A DNA stretch of 36,260 nucleotides, from the NCBI RefSeq assembly GCF_018780185.1, contig NZ_JADMJX010000019.1, forward strand, positions 28,186-64,445, in the 5' to 3' direction. The notes under the pieces are model-generated. The model had not been told where the DNA came from. It searched no databases and was given only the letters and a program-made list of their open reading frames with translations. The stretch is from Rhizobacter sp. (lineage in GTDB: Bacteria; Pseudomonadota; Gammaproteobacteria; Burkholderiales; Burkholderiaceae_C). Shown one piece after another: positions 16,879 through 25,696 of the stretch. Within the stretch, counting starts at the first letter, position 1. Each line of letters starts with the position of its first letter. The position numbers and the translations under genes are program-made.

Positions 16879-18045
16879 CTACTGGCCCAGCCAGAAGACG
16901 AAGCGAGCGCCGCGGTCGACTTCGCCCTCGGCCCAGATGTCGCCGCCATGCCTGCGAATGATGCGCCGCACTGACGCCAGCCCGACCCCTGTGCCCTGAA
17001 AGTCGTTCGCGCTGTGCAGGCGCTGGAACACGCCGAACAGGCGGTCGGCGAAGCGCATGTCGAAGCCTGCGCCGTTGTCACGCACGCTGAAGGCCGGGCG
17101 GCCTTCGTGTTCGGTGCGCTCGAAGCGGATGCGTGGCTCACGGCATTTGCCGGTGTACTTCCACGCATTGCCGAGCAGGTTTTCGAGCGCCACGCGCAAC
17201 AAGGTGGCGTCACCTTGCACCTGCATGCCTGGCTCGATGTACACCTCGACCTGCCGCTCGGGCGACTGTCGACGCAGGTCGTCGACGATGTAGCCCACGA
17301 GCTGCGTCAGGTTGACCGGCTGGCGTGTCAGCGGGCGCGATGACAGCTGCGACAGCGTGAGCAGCGAGTCGATCATGCTGTTCATGCGTGCGGCGGCGCC
17401 CAGCACGCGGTCGAGGTGGTCGTTGCCGATGCGGTCGAGCAGGCGGCCGTAGTCTTCCTTGACGATCTTGGTGAAACCCTCGACCACACGAATCGGCGCG
17501 CGCAGGTCGTGCGAGACGGTGTAGCTGAACGACTCGTGGTCGTCGACGTCGTTTTCCAGGGCGAGTGGGTCGGTTGCCACCGGTGCAATCGCCGCCAGTT
17601 CGCGCGCCGTGCCCACATGGCCGGCAAAGTGGCCTGCCATGTCGAGCAGCGGTGAGCCGCGCAGCACCAGTTCATGCCTCTGGCCGGTGTTGTCGGTGTG
17701 CCAGACCGCCAGTGCGTCGAGTGCGGCGTGGCTGTGCATGCGGGCGCGCAGCGCGGCGTTGTCATCGGACTGGAAGTGTTCCCACAGCAGCGGTTTGCCG
17801 TCGACGGCAGACCAGCGCGTGCTGGTCGATGCGGGTGGGCGCAGCAGCGTGAGTCGGTGCTGCGAGTCGGTGCGCCATTGACACACGTCGAGGGCGCTGG
17901 CGAGGGCTTGTGCCTGGGCTCGGCTGCTTTGCAGCTCGCTCTGCAGATCACGTTGCCCGCGTTGCAGGTGCAGTGCCCAGGCCACGGCAGCCGCTGCAGC
18001 CAGCATGGCAAGCAGTGCCAACACGGAGAGCAGCACGAGCGTCAT
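16879..18045 (-). CDS. Membrane-anchored sensor histidine kinase
   Basis: This 388-residue kinase starts with one hydrophobic anchor (MTLVLLSVLALLAMLAAAAA), followed by a short coiled segment. Residues about 55-165 look like a divergent PAS domain, with CQWRTDSQHRLT at the start and a GHFAGHVGTARE exit. The HisKA domain has SYTVSHDLRAPIRVVEGF, with phospho-acceptor His179, like bacteriophytochrome-type kinases. The ATPase domain has N box ENLLGNAWKYTGK, VRDNGAGFD, LFGVFQRLH and GTGVGLASVRRIIRRHGG. There is no receiver domain, and no cognate regulator lies on the same strand. The start has no visible Shine-Dalgarno; a longer in-frame version to 18210 exists but would put about 55 polar residues before the anchor. 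It converges with the ANTAR gene, leaving only four bases between stop codons. Confidence 0.88.
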   Translation of the reverse strand: MTLVLLSVLALLAMLAAAAAVAWALHLQRGQRDLQSELQSSRAQAQALASALDVCQWRTDSQHRLTLLRPPASTSTRWSAVDGKPLLWEHFQSDDNAALRARMHSHAALDALAVWHTDNTGQRHELVLRGSPLLDMAGHFAGHVGTARELAAIAPVATDPLALENDVDDHESFSYTVSHDLRAPIRVVEGFTKIVKEDYGRLLDRIGNDHLDRVLGAAARMNSMIDSLLTLSQLSSRPLTRQPVNLTQLVGYIVDDLRRQSPERQVEVYIEPGMQVQGDATLLRVALENLLGNAWKYTGKCREPRIRFERTEHEGRPAFSVRDNGAGFDMRFADRLFGVFQRLHSANDFQGTGVGLASVRRIIRRHGGDIWAEGEVDRGARFVFWLGQ

Positions 18046-18115
18046 TGAAATGATTGTAAGGACTGACCACGCGGCTTCTGACGGCGGGCCGTCGCAATTC
18101 AAGTGAGTTGGTTTC

Positions 18116-18160
18116 TTGCCGAAAACCAGTCGGTAAGCCGAGAAAGCCGCAGCGCGGCTT
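18116..18160. promoter_or_regulatory. Tandem stem-loops between divergent kinase genes
   Basis: Two hairpins are seven bases apart. The first pairs TTGCCGA (18116-18122) with TCGGTAA (18130-18136), 7 bp with one G-U wobble and a 7-base loop. The second pairs AAGCCGC (18144-18150) with GCGGCTT (18154-18160), a perfect 7 bp with a 3-base loop. They end 42 bases before the hybrid-kinase ATG at 18203 and are followed by no T-run. They may be leader RNA structure or DNA operators. The loops are not the six-base A1/G4 type bound by ANTAR proteins. Confidence 0.35.
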
Positions 18161-18202
18161 GTGCCTGAGCCTGGTCGCGTCGATGTCCCCCCGATTCTTG
18201 TC

Positions 18203-21200
18203 ATGCCCATGTTGTTGACTGCCCGTTTTCTGTTGGGCTTTGCCGCGCTGGCGGCCTGCTTGTCGCTGGCGGCCGGTGCCGACTTGGCACGCTGGCTGTC
18301 GCTCGCGGCTGTGGGGGCGTTGGCGGGTGCGATGGGGTTGTGGCGTGTCGGCCAAGGCAGTGCCGCGGCCCGCGACGCAGCGCCCGTGAACGATGCTGCA
18401 GGCGGCTCACCCCCGCCTGTGCAGAACGCGGCGGTCTACCTCGATCTGCTCAACCAGGTGGCGCGATGCGTGGCCAAGGCGACCACCTTGCACGAGGCGT
18501 TGCACGCGGTGGCTGCAACGCTGGCCCACGGCCTCGGCGCACGCGACCTGGCGGTGTGGCAGGTGGTGTCGTCCGGCCACGACACCGCCGAGCTGTGTGC
18601 CCTGAGCGAAAACGACGAGATCGAGGCGGCCACCCGCATGACGGTGCGCAGCCGCTTGAGCGGCATGGGGTTGGCGGTGGTGCAGCAACACGCCGTGGTC
18701 ACGCCACCTTCGGCCGGTGTGCCCTGGTGTGGTGTGGTGGTGCCGGTGTCGCAAGCCGGGCGGTCGGTCGCGGTGATCGAGCTGCACGCCGTCGCGTGCC
18801 GGCTCGACGACACGGCGCTGCACAGCGTGCTCGAGACCGTGCACTTGCAGCTCAGCCTGTTGGCCGAACGCGACGCCGTGCGTGGCGAAGCCGCTGCCGT
18901 ACCGGCGCAAACCCCGGCCGGCCGCGAGTTTTTGCACAACTTGGTGGAGAACCTGCCCGCCAGCCTGTACGTCTTCAGCGTGGCCGAGCACCGCGTTCTG
19001 GGCATCAATGCCCACGCCGAGCAGGAGTTTGGCGTGCGGCGTGAAGACCTGGTGGGCAAGACACTGGTCGAGGCCCTGGGCTGGAAGCTGGCCGCCGTGG
19101 TCGGGCCGGCAATGACCGAGGCGATGGCACAACAGACCGCGGTGGAGCGCGACTTTGAGCTCGACACGCCGCACGGCCCGCGGGTGGCCAGCGCGCGCTA
19201 CTTCGCGCTGCGCGACGAGCATGGCCAGCCCAGCTTGCTGATTGCGCTGGCACGCGACGTCACCGAGCATCGCCTGGCCGAGCGCGAGCTGCACGAGGCG
19301 CAGGCACGCTTTCGCGAGTTTGCCGACACGGTGGAAGACAGCCTCTTCGTCACCAACCCCGAGCGCGACCACTTTCAGTTCTTGACGACCATCAAGTACG
19401 AGGGGGAGCGTGTCACTCGAGCCAACTTCGACATTGCCCCCGCTGCGCTGAACAGCTTCGTCGAGCCGGCCGACCTGCACCTGCTCGACGCCCGCCGCGA
19501 GCGCGAGCTGCAGCTGGAGGCGACCGACATCGTCTACCGCGTGCACCACCCGCGCATGGGCCTGCGCTGGATGCGCTCGCGCACCCGCTCGCGCCGCCTG
19601 CCCGACGGCCAGATCCGGGTCTATGGCCTCGGCTCCGACGTGACGGCCGAGCACCAGCACCAGGTCGAGTTGCTACAGGCCCGCGAGGCCGCCGAGCACG
19701 CCAGCCAGGCCAAGAGCCAGTTCATGGCCAGCATGAGCCATGAGATCCGCACGCCGATGAACGGCATCCTGGGCATGACCGAGCTGCTGCTGGGCACCCA
19801 GCTCACCGACAAGCAGCGCCGTTTCGTGCAGGCGGTGTACCGCTCGGGCGAGTCGCTGCTGGAGATCATCAACGACATCCTCGACTTCTCGAAGATCGAA
19901 GCCGGCAAGCTCGAACTGGCCAGCATCGACTTCGTGCTGCGCGGCGTGGTCGAAGACACGCTGGAGCTGCTGGCGCCACGTGCCCACGAAAAGGGCCTGG
20001 AGCTGAGCTTTCGCGAAGAGCCGGGCCTGCCCATCGTCGTCAATGGCGACCCGCTGCGCCTTCGCCAGGTGCTGACCAACCTGGTGGCCAACGCCATCAA
20101 ATTCACCGAGCGGGGCGAGGTGGTGGTCACGATCGGCGTCGCCCCAGGCGGCCTCGCGGGCCAGCTCGCCTTTGGTGTGCATGACACCGGCATTGGCATC
20201 GAGGCCGAAATGCTGCCGCGCCTGTTCAATGCCTTTGCACAGGGCAGCACGGGCATGTCGCGCCGCTATGGCGGCACCGGGCTCGGGCTCACCATCTCCA
20301 AGCAGCTGGTCGAGCTGATGGGCGGCCACATCGACGTGCGCAGCCAGCCGGGCGTGGGGTCCCATTTCACTTTCGTGGCGCCGTTTGGCCTGGTCGAGAC
20401 CGACAACGCCTTGCTGGGGCTCGACCTGCTGACCATGCCGCACATGCGCATCCTGGTGGTCGAAGACAACGAGACCAACCGCGTCGTGCTCGACAACATG
20501 CTCAACGCCTGGGGCATGGAGGTGGTGCTGGCCGAAGACGGCCGCCAGGCGCTCGAGATACTGCAAGGCCGCACGGCGATTGCCCCCAACTTCGACCTGG
20601 CCCTGGTCGACATGCGCATGCCCCGCCTCGACGGCATGGGCCTGGCGCTCGCGCTGCAGGCCAGCGGCTCCCACCCTCAGCTGAAGATGGTGCTGCTGTC
20701 GTCGGTGTCGTCTCCCGACGACGTGCGCGCGGCCCACCTGGCAGGCTTCCACCGCTTTGTGCCCAAACCGGTGCGCAAGGCCGAGCTGCGGCAGGCCATT
20801 CTGGGCATTTCTGCCTCGATTCCGGATGGGGACCGATTGACGCCGCGGCTTAACGCACACATCCTTGTCGTGGAAGACAATGCCGTCAACCAGGAAGTGA
20901 TCGGGCAAATGCTCCGAGCGCTGGGGTGCCGGGTGCAGGTGAGTTCGGGTGCCCTGGCCGGTTTGCGGGCCATGTGCGAAAAACAATTCGACCTGGTGTT
21001 GATGGACATTCAAATGCCGGGCATGGACGGCGTGGAGGCACTCAACTGGTTTCGCCGCGGAACGGCGGGCCGATTCAACTTCCTCACTTCAGCAGATACT
21101 CCGATCATCGCGGTCACGGCCAATGCCTTGGGGGGAGATGAAGAACGCTTCCTGGGCCTGGGGTTCGATGACTACCTCTCCAAACCGTTTCGCCAGAGTC

Positions 21201-21673
21201 AACTGCTTGCCATGCTGACCAAACACCTTCGCCCCGCAGCGCCCGCCTCATCCGGCGAGAGTGGGGCCGTGAGCGGCTCGGGCGCCGGTGCGCTGAGCGA
21301 GCCAGCCCATGCCGAACTCGACTCCAGCGTGCTCGACGCCCAGGCCCTGGAGCGGCTGCGCGAGCTCGACCCGAGCGGCGAAAACCGCCTGATGGAGCGG
21401 GTGGTCAATGCCTTCGAGACTTCGGTCGGCCGCCTCATGCCCCAGCTGCAAGACGCGCTCAACGGCAATGACTTGGGGGGTATTCGCCATGTGGCCCACA
21501 CCCTAAAATCGTCGTCCGCCAGCATCGGAGCGATGAAGTTGTCGAGAATGTGCTCGGACGTCGAATCCAGGGCCCGCCACGAGCAATCAGAGGGCATGCC
21601 CGAGCGCATCGCCCAGTTGCAGGCCGAGGTCGAGATCGTGCGCGTGGCGCTCAAGCGCATCCTGGGTGCCTGA
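18203..21673 (+). CDS. Hybrid sensor histidine kinase, GAF-PAS-PAS-HisKA-HATPase-REC-REC-HPt
   Basis: This is a 1156-residue phosphorelay kinase counted from the ATG at 18203. Domains in order: two hydrophobic helices (about 3-50), GAF (75-220), PAS (245-355), divergent PAS (370-480), HisKA with MSHEIRTPMNGILGM (His513), HATPase (613-730) with NLVANAIKFTERG and GGTGLGLTISKQLVELMGG, REC1 (748-866, Asp803), REC2 (885-1006, Asp935) and HPt (1056-1156, His1099 in VAHTLKSSSASIG). All phosphotransfer residues look intact. Output is presumably passed from the HPt to a separate regulator; the REC-GGDEF-EAL gene starts only three bases after this stop. An alternative GTG at 18161 would add 14 polar residues right after a hairpin, so 18203 is preferred. 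REC2 has noticeably different codon use. Confidence 0.92.
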   Translation: MPMLLTARFLLGFAALAACLSLAAGADLARWLSLAAVGALAGAMGLWRVGQGSAAARDAAPVNDAAGGSPPPVQNAAVYLDLLNQVARCVAKATTLHEALHAVAATLAHGLGARDLAVWQVVSSGHDTAELCALSENDEIEAATRMTVRSRLSGMGLAVVQQHAVVTPPSAGVPWCGVVVPVSQAGRSVAVIELHAVACRLDDTALHSVLETVHLQLSLLAERDAVRGEAAAVPAQTPAGREFLHNLVENLPASLYVFSVAEHRVLGINAHAEQEFGVRREDLVGKTLVEALGWKLAAVVGPAMTEAMAQQTAVERDFELDTPHGPRVASARYFALRDEHGQPSLLIALARDVTEHRLAERELHEAQARFREFADTVEDSLFVTNPERDHFQFLTTIKYEGERVTRANFDIAPAALNSFVEPADLHLLDARRERELQLEATDIVYRVHHPRMGLRWMRSRTRSRRLPDGQIRVYGLGSDVTAEHQHQVELLQAREAAEHASQAKSQFMASMSHEIRTPMNGILGMTELLLGTQLTDKQRRFVQAVYRSGESLLEIINDILDFSKIEAGKLELASIDFVLRGVVEDTLELLAPRAHEKGLELSFREEPGLPIVVNGDPLRLRQVLTNLVANAIKFTERGEVVVTIGVAPGGLAGQLAFGVHDTGIGIEAEMLPRLFNAFAQGSTGMSRRYGGTGLGLTISKQLVELMGGHIDVRSQPGVGSHFTFVAPFGLVETDNALLGLDLLTMPHMRILVVEDNETNRVVLDNMLNAWGMEVVLAEDGRQALEILQGRTAIAPNFDLALVDMRMPRLDGMGLALALQASGSHPQLKMVLLSSVSSPDDVRAAHLAGFHRFVPKPVRKAELRQAILGISASIPDGDRLTPRLNAHILVVEDNAVNQEVIGQMLRALGCRVQVSSGALAGLRAMCEKQFDLVLMDIQMPGMDGVEALNWFRRGTAGRFNFLTSADTPIIAVTANALGGDEERFLGLGFDDYLSKPFRQSQLLAMLTKHLRPAAPASSGESGAVSGSGAGALSEPAHAELDSSVLDAQALERLRELDPSGENRLMERVVNAFETSVGRLMPQLQDALNGNDLGGIRHVAHTLKSSSASIGAMKLSRMCSDVESRARHEQSEGMPERIAQLQAEVEIVRVALKRILGA

Positions 21674-21676
21674 CAC

Positions 21677-23935
21677 ATGACCTCAAGCGCCGCCTTGGTT
21701 GACGACGATCTGCTGATCCAGCCCAAGGTGTTGCTCGTCGACGACGACGAAGTCAACCTGCTGCTCACCGCCATCGCCCTGCGCGAGCGGGGTTTTGCCA
21801 TCACCGAGGCCACCAGTGGCGAGCGCGCCATCCAGCTGCTGGCCGATTGGCTGCCCGACGTGGTGGTGCTCGACGCCCTGATGCCCGGGCTCGACGGCTT
21901 CCAGACCTGCCACGAGCTGCGCGCCTTGCCGGGCTTCGAGTCGCTGCCGGTGCTCATGTTGACCGGCCTCGACGACGACGCGTCCATCACCCGCGCCTAC
22001 GAAGCCGGTGCCACCGACTTCTTCGTCAAGTCCACCCAATGGAGCTTGTTGGCCGGGCGCCTGCGCTACCTGCTGCGCTCCTCGCGCACCCGGTTGGAGC
22101 TCGAGCGCAGCAAGTCCAAGCTGGCGCGCGCCCAAGACCTCGCCCGCATGGGCAGCTTCGATTGGCGCGTGGGTGGCGGCAACCCGGTGTTTTCGGTTGA
22201 AGGCCTGCGGGTGTTCGGCATGGGGGCCGGCGACCGCGTCAGCATGCGTGGCGTGCTGCGCATGGTGCCCACCGAAGACCGCGAAGGCTTCATGATGGTG
22301 CTGCACGACGTCTTCCGTCACAGCTCCGTGCTGGCCACCGACATCCCGATCACGCTGCCCGACGGGCGGCAGCAACGCATCATCCACGTCGAGGCCGAGC
22401 CCGAGTTCAACGAACACGGCAACCTGTCGGGCTACACCGGTATCGTGCAAGACGTGACCGACCGGCGCATGGCCGAAGACAAGATCCGCCACCTGGCCAA
22501 CTTCGACGCGCTCACCGGCCTGCCCAACCGCCGCCAGCTGATCTGGCGTGCAGAACGCGCACTGGAGCACGCACGCCGCCTGAACCACCCGGTGGCCTTG
22601 CTGCTGATCGACCTCGACCGCTTCAAGATCATCAACGACACGCTGGGCCACGGCGCTGGCGATGAGCTGTTGATGGAGGTGTCGCGCCGCCTGCGCTCGT
22701 GCGTGCGCCACTCCGACCAGGTGATGGAAAGCTCCATCGAATCGATGGGTTCACGCTCGCACCGCACGCTGGAGGCCGTGGGCCGCCTGGGTGGCGACGA
22801 GTTCGTGGCCCTGCTGCCCGAGGTGTCGGATGAAACCGACGCCGAGCGCGTGGCCAGCCGCATTCTTGACGTGATGCGCGAGCCCATCTTCGTCGGCGGG
22901 CAAGAGTGCTTCGTCACCGCGAGCGTGGGCATTGCGATGTTCCCGCGCGACGGCGCCACGGTAGCCGACCTGATGCGCAACTCCGACGTGGCCATGTACT
23001 CCGTCAAGGCGCAGGGTCGCAATGCCGCGCTGCTGTACCGCCCGGCGCTGGCCGGCAAGGGCCGCGAAAAGTTGGAACTCGAAAGCGCGCTGCACAAGGC
23101 CATCGAGCGCAACGAGCTGGTGCTGCATTACCAACCCAAGGTCGACGTGCGCGGCGCCAAGATGGTGGGCGTGGAAGCGCTGATGCGCTGGCAGCGCGGC
23201 AGCATGCTGGTGCCCCCGGGCGACTTCATCCCGCTGGCCGAAGAAACCGGCCTCATCATCCCGCTGAGCGAGTGGGCCATCCGCGAAGCCGCACGCCAGG
23301 CGCGCCTGTGGCAAGACAGCTTCGGCTTTGCCGACTCGATCGCCGTCAACCTGCCCAACCGATTGTTCGAGCGCACCGACCTGGTCGAAAACATCCACCA
23401 GGCCGTCACCTTGTATGGCGTGCCGCACCATGCCATCGAGCTTGAGATCACCGAAACCGGGCTGATGAAGGACCTGCAAAACGTCATCCCGTCGTTGCAC
23501 CGGCTGAACGAGATCGGCGTCGAGATCTCGATCGACGACTTCGGCACCGGCTATTCGTCGCTCGCCTACCTCACCACCTTGCCCATCAGCGAGCTCAAGA
23601 TCGACCGCTCCTTCGTGCGCGACCTGGGCATGACACCGCAAAGCTCGGCCGTGGTCACCGCCATCATTGCCCTGGCCCGATCGCTCGGCCTGCGTGTGAT
23701 CGCCGAGGGCGTGGAAAACATGCGCCAGATGGAGGTGCTGCACCGCCTGGGCTGCGTGGTGATGCAAGGCTTCCTGTTCAGCAAGGCCCAGCCGCCCGAG
23801 CTGCTGGAGCAGTGGCTGGAACAAACCGTGCTGCCGCGCAAAGCGCCCTGGATCGTCAATGCCGATGAATCCGACGCGGCCGATGCCCTGCGTGCCGCCG
23901 TCGAAGCGCGCTCGCGCTTTGGGCCTCAAGGCTAG
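21677..23935 (+). CDS. Response regulator with REC-PAS-GGDEF-EAL, bifunctional c-di-GMP enzyme
   Basis: This 752-residue regulator could both make and hydrolyse c-di-GMP. The receiver (15-135) has VDDDEVN, phospho-acceptor Asp66, Thr96 and Lys118, although the Pro that usually follows the Lys is Ser. A PAS domain spans about 150-270. The GGDEF domain (275-455) has an intact GGDEF at 372-376. An RHSD that would be the inhibitory I-site is separated from GGDEF by 24 residues instead of the usual five, through an insert near 348-367. The EAL domain (465-715) keeps its main motifs: EALMRW (Glu500), EITETGLM, IDDFGTGYSSLAYL and KIDRSFV. The gene is almost contiguous with the HPt hybrid kinase, its likely phosphodonor. 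Which activity prevails cannot be read from the sequence. Confidence 0.93.
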   Translation: MTSSAALVDDDLLIQPKVLLVDDDEVNLLLTAIALRERGFAITEATSGERAIQLLADWLPDVVVLDALMPGLDGFQTCHELRALPGFESLPVLMLTGLDDDASITRAYEAGATDFFVKSTQWSLLAGRLRYLLRSSRTRLELERSKSKLARAQDLARMGSFDWRVGGGNPVFSVEGLRVFGMGAGDRVSMRGVLRMVPTEDREGFMMVLHDVFRHSSVLATDIPITLPDGRQQRIIHVEAEPEFNEHGNLSGYTGIVQDVTDRRMAEDKIRHLANFDALTGLPNRRQLIWRAERALEHARRLNHPVALLLIDLDRFKIINDTLGHGAGDELLMEVSRRLRSCVRHSDQVMESSIESMGSRSHRTLEAVGRLGGDEFVALLPEVSDETDAERVASRILDVMREPIFVGGQECFVTASVGIAMFPRDGATVADLMRNSDVAMYSVKAQGRNAALLYRPALAGKGREKLELESALHKAIERNELVLHYQPKVDVRGAKMVGVEALMRWQRGSMLVPPGDFIPLAEETGLIIPLSEWAIREAARQARLWQDSFGFADSIAVNLPNRLFERTDLVENIHQAVTLYGVPHHAIELEITETGLMKDLQNVIPSLHRLNEIGVEISIDDFGTGYSSLAYLTTLPISELKIDRSFVRDLGMTPQSSAVVTAIIALARSLGLRVIAEGVENMRQMEVLHRLGCVVMQGFLFSKAQPPELLEQWLEQTVLPRKAPWIVNADESDAADALRAAVEARSRFGPQG

Positions 23936-23960
23936 AGCCCCCTACTTGAGCTGACTCCCG

Positions 23961-25664
23961 ATGGACCCGACGACACGCTCTGCCGCACCGCGAGCGGGCG
24001 CAGACAACCTTCCTCCCCAGCTGGCCAAGGCCGCGCTACGCCGCCTGGTGCTGGAAAAGCTCGAACCCACCCCCGAAAACTACGCCCGCGCCTACCACCA
24101 GGAGGCCGGCACGCCGGTGCCCACCGCTGCTGCTGCCGCGCCGGTGGTCGACAAGGAAGAGTCGGCCGCCCAGGCCGCCGCCCTGGCCAGCTTGATCGAG
24201 CGGGTGGTGCGCGGTGTTCAGCGCGGCGGTCGCCAGTGGACGAGCGCGCGCAAAAAAGACGCCCTGCAACGGGTGCTCTCCAGCTCGCGCAGCGACGTGC
24301 AGCGCCTGCAACAACGCCTGGGCCAGCTGCTGGCTGGCTGGGAAAGCGACACCATCGACGGCGCGGTCGACCCCGAAGCCCTGGCCGCCGTCGTCGAGCA
24401 ACCCTGGTCCGACCCGACCCAGCCCGCTCCCCTGATGGACCTGGCGGCCGGCCCCGCGGGCGCCGAGGCCTCACCCCTCTGGCAAGACCTGCTGGCCAGC
24501 CTGGGCGGCACCTTGCAGCTGGCCTTGCCGCCGCCGCCTGCCCCCAGCGCCGAGCTGGCTGACGAACTGGCGGCGCTGACCCAACGCATCCGCGAGCGTG
24601 GCCCCACGGTGAACCAGAGCGACGAGCTCGACCACCTGTGCAAGCGCGCCGCTCGCGTGCTCACGCATCGCCACCATCTGATCGACCAGCTGAGTGGCCT
24701 GTGCACCCAGCTCACCGCCAGCCTGACCGACTTGGCCGAAGACGAAAGCTGGGCCAAGGGCCAGTGCGAAGCGATGCGCAGCGAGATCGAGTTCGGCCTC
24801 ACCGCGCGCAGCGTGCGCTCGGTGACCGAGTTGCTCGACACCACGCGCGAGCGGCAAAAGCAACTGCGCGTCGAGCGCGCCAAGGCGCAAGACTCGCTCA
24901 AGGCGCTGATCAACCAGATGCTCAGCGAGCTGGGCGAGCTGGGCTCGCAGACCGGCCGCTTCCACGAAAACCTGGGCCGCTACGCCGGTGTGATCGAAAA
25001 GGCCGATTCGCTGGAGAGCCTCGCGGGTGTGGTGCGCGAGATGGTCGAAGAAAGCCGCACCGTGCAGTCGCTGGTGAAGGTGGCCCAAGGCAAGCTGCAA
25101 TACGAACACACTCGCGCCAACGATCTGTCCGGACGGGTGGTCGAGCTCGAAACCGAGCTGCGCCGCCTGTCGGATGAAGTCTCGACCGACCAGCTGACCA
25201 AGATCGCCAACCGGCGCGGCCTGTTGCAGGCCTTCGACGCCGAAAAGGCGCGGCTGGAGCGCGATGGTTCGCAGCTCTCGATCGGCCTGCTCGACGTCGA
25301 CAATTTCAAGAAGCTCAACGACGAGCTGGGCCACAACGCGGGTGATGTGGCACTCAAGTCACTCGCCGACGTGGTGAGCAAGGCCCTGCGCCCGATGGAC
25401 CTGGTCGCGCGCTACGGCGGCGAAGAGTTCGTGGTGCTGCTGCCCAACACGCCGGTTGCCGAGGGCGAGCAGATCCTCACGCGCCTGCAGCGCTCGCTCA
25501 GCGGCGGCTTGTTCATGCACGAGAACAAGAACGTCTTCGTCACCTTCTCGGCGGGTGTCACGGCCTACCGCCCCGGCGAGCGCATCGAGGTGGCGTTGGA
25601 GCGCGCTGACGAAGCTTTGTACGAGGCCAAGCGGACGGGGAAAAATCGAACTTGTGTCGGCTGA
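23961..25664 (+). CDS. Diguanylate cyclase with long helical N-terminal region
   Basis: This 567-residue c-di-GMP synthase has a C-terminal GGDEF domain (about 400-565): DQLTKIANRRGL, DVDNFKKLNDELGHNAGD, active-site GGEEF at 486-490, and an RPMD I-site (477-480) in canonical spacing for product inhibition. The first 400 residues have no domain I recognise with confidence. They begin with a conserved-looking LEPTPENYARAYHQEAG segment, include a disordered Ala/Pro stretch, and from about 200 to 400 are mostly helical, with likely coiled coil (ERQKQLRVERAKAQDSLKAL). There is no signal peptide or membrane segment. It lies 25 bases after the REC-GGDEF-EAL gene and is probably in the same operon. 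The ATG lacks an evident Shine-Dalgarno. Confidence 0.9.
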   Translation: MDPTTRSAAPRAGADNLPPQLAKAALRRLVLEKLEPTPENYARAYHQEAGTPVPTAAAAAPVVDKEESAAQAAALASLIERVVRGVQRGGRQWTSARKKDALQRVLSSSRSDVQRLQQRLGQLLAGWESDTIDGAVDPEALAAVVEQPWSDPTQPAPLMDLAAGPAGAEASPLWQDLLASLGGTLQLALPPPPAPSAELADELAALTQRIRERGPTVNQSDELDHLCKRAARVLTHRHHLIDQLSGLCTQLTASLTDLAEDESWAKGQCEAMRSEIEFGLTARSVRSVTELLDTTRERQKQLRVERAKAQDSLKALINQMLSELGELGSQTGRFHENLGRYAGVIEKADSLESLAGVVREMVEESRTVQSLVKVAQGKLQYEHTRANDLSGRVVELETELRRLSDEVSTDQLTKIANRRGLLQAFDAEKARLERDGSQLSIGLLDVDNFKKLNDELGHNAGDVALKSLADVVSKALRPMDLVARYGGEEFVVLLPNTPVAEGEQILTRLQRSLSGGLFMHENKNVFVTFSAGVTAYRPGERIEVALERADEALYEAKRTGKNRTCVG

Positions 25665-25665
25665 T

Positions 25666-25688
25666 CCTTGTCATACGACGAGACAAGG
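25666..25688 (+). promoter_or_regulatory. Hairpin sequestering the lipoprotein ribosome binding site
   Basis: CCTTGTC (25666-25672) and GACAAGG (25682-25688) form a perfect 7-bp stem with a 9-base loop. The right arm includes most of the AAGGAG ribosome binding site (25685-25690) for the lipoprotein start at 25697. The left arm begins two bases after the diguanylate cyclase stop codon, so a ribosome finishing that gene would melt it. This is the layout expected for translational coupling; the function is inferred. Confidence 0.5.
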
Positions 25689-25696
25689 AGATCACG

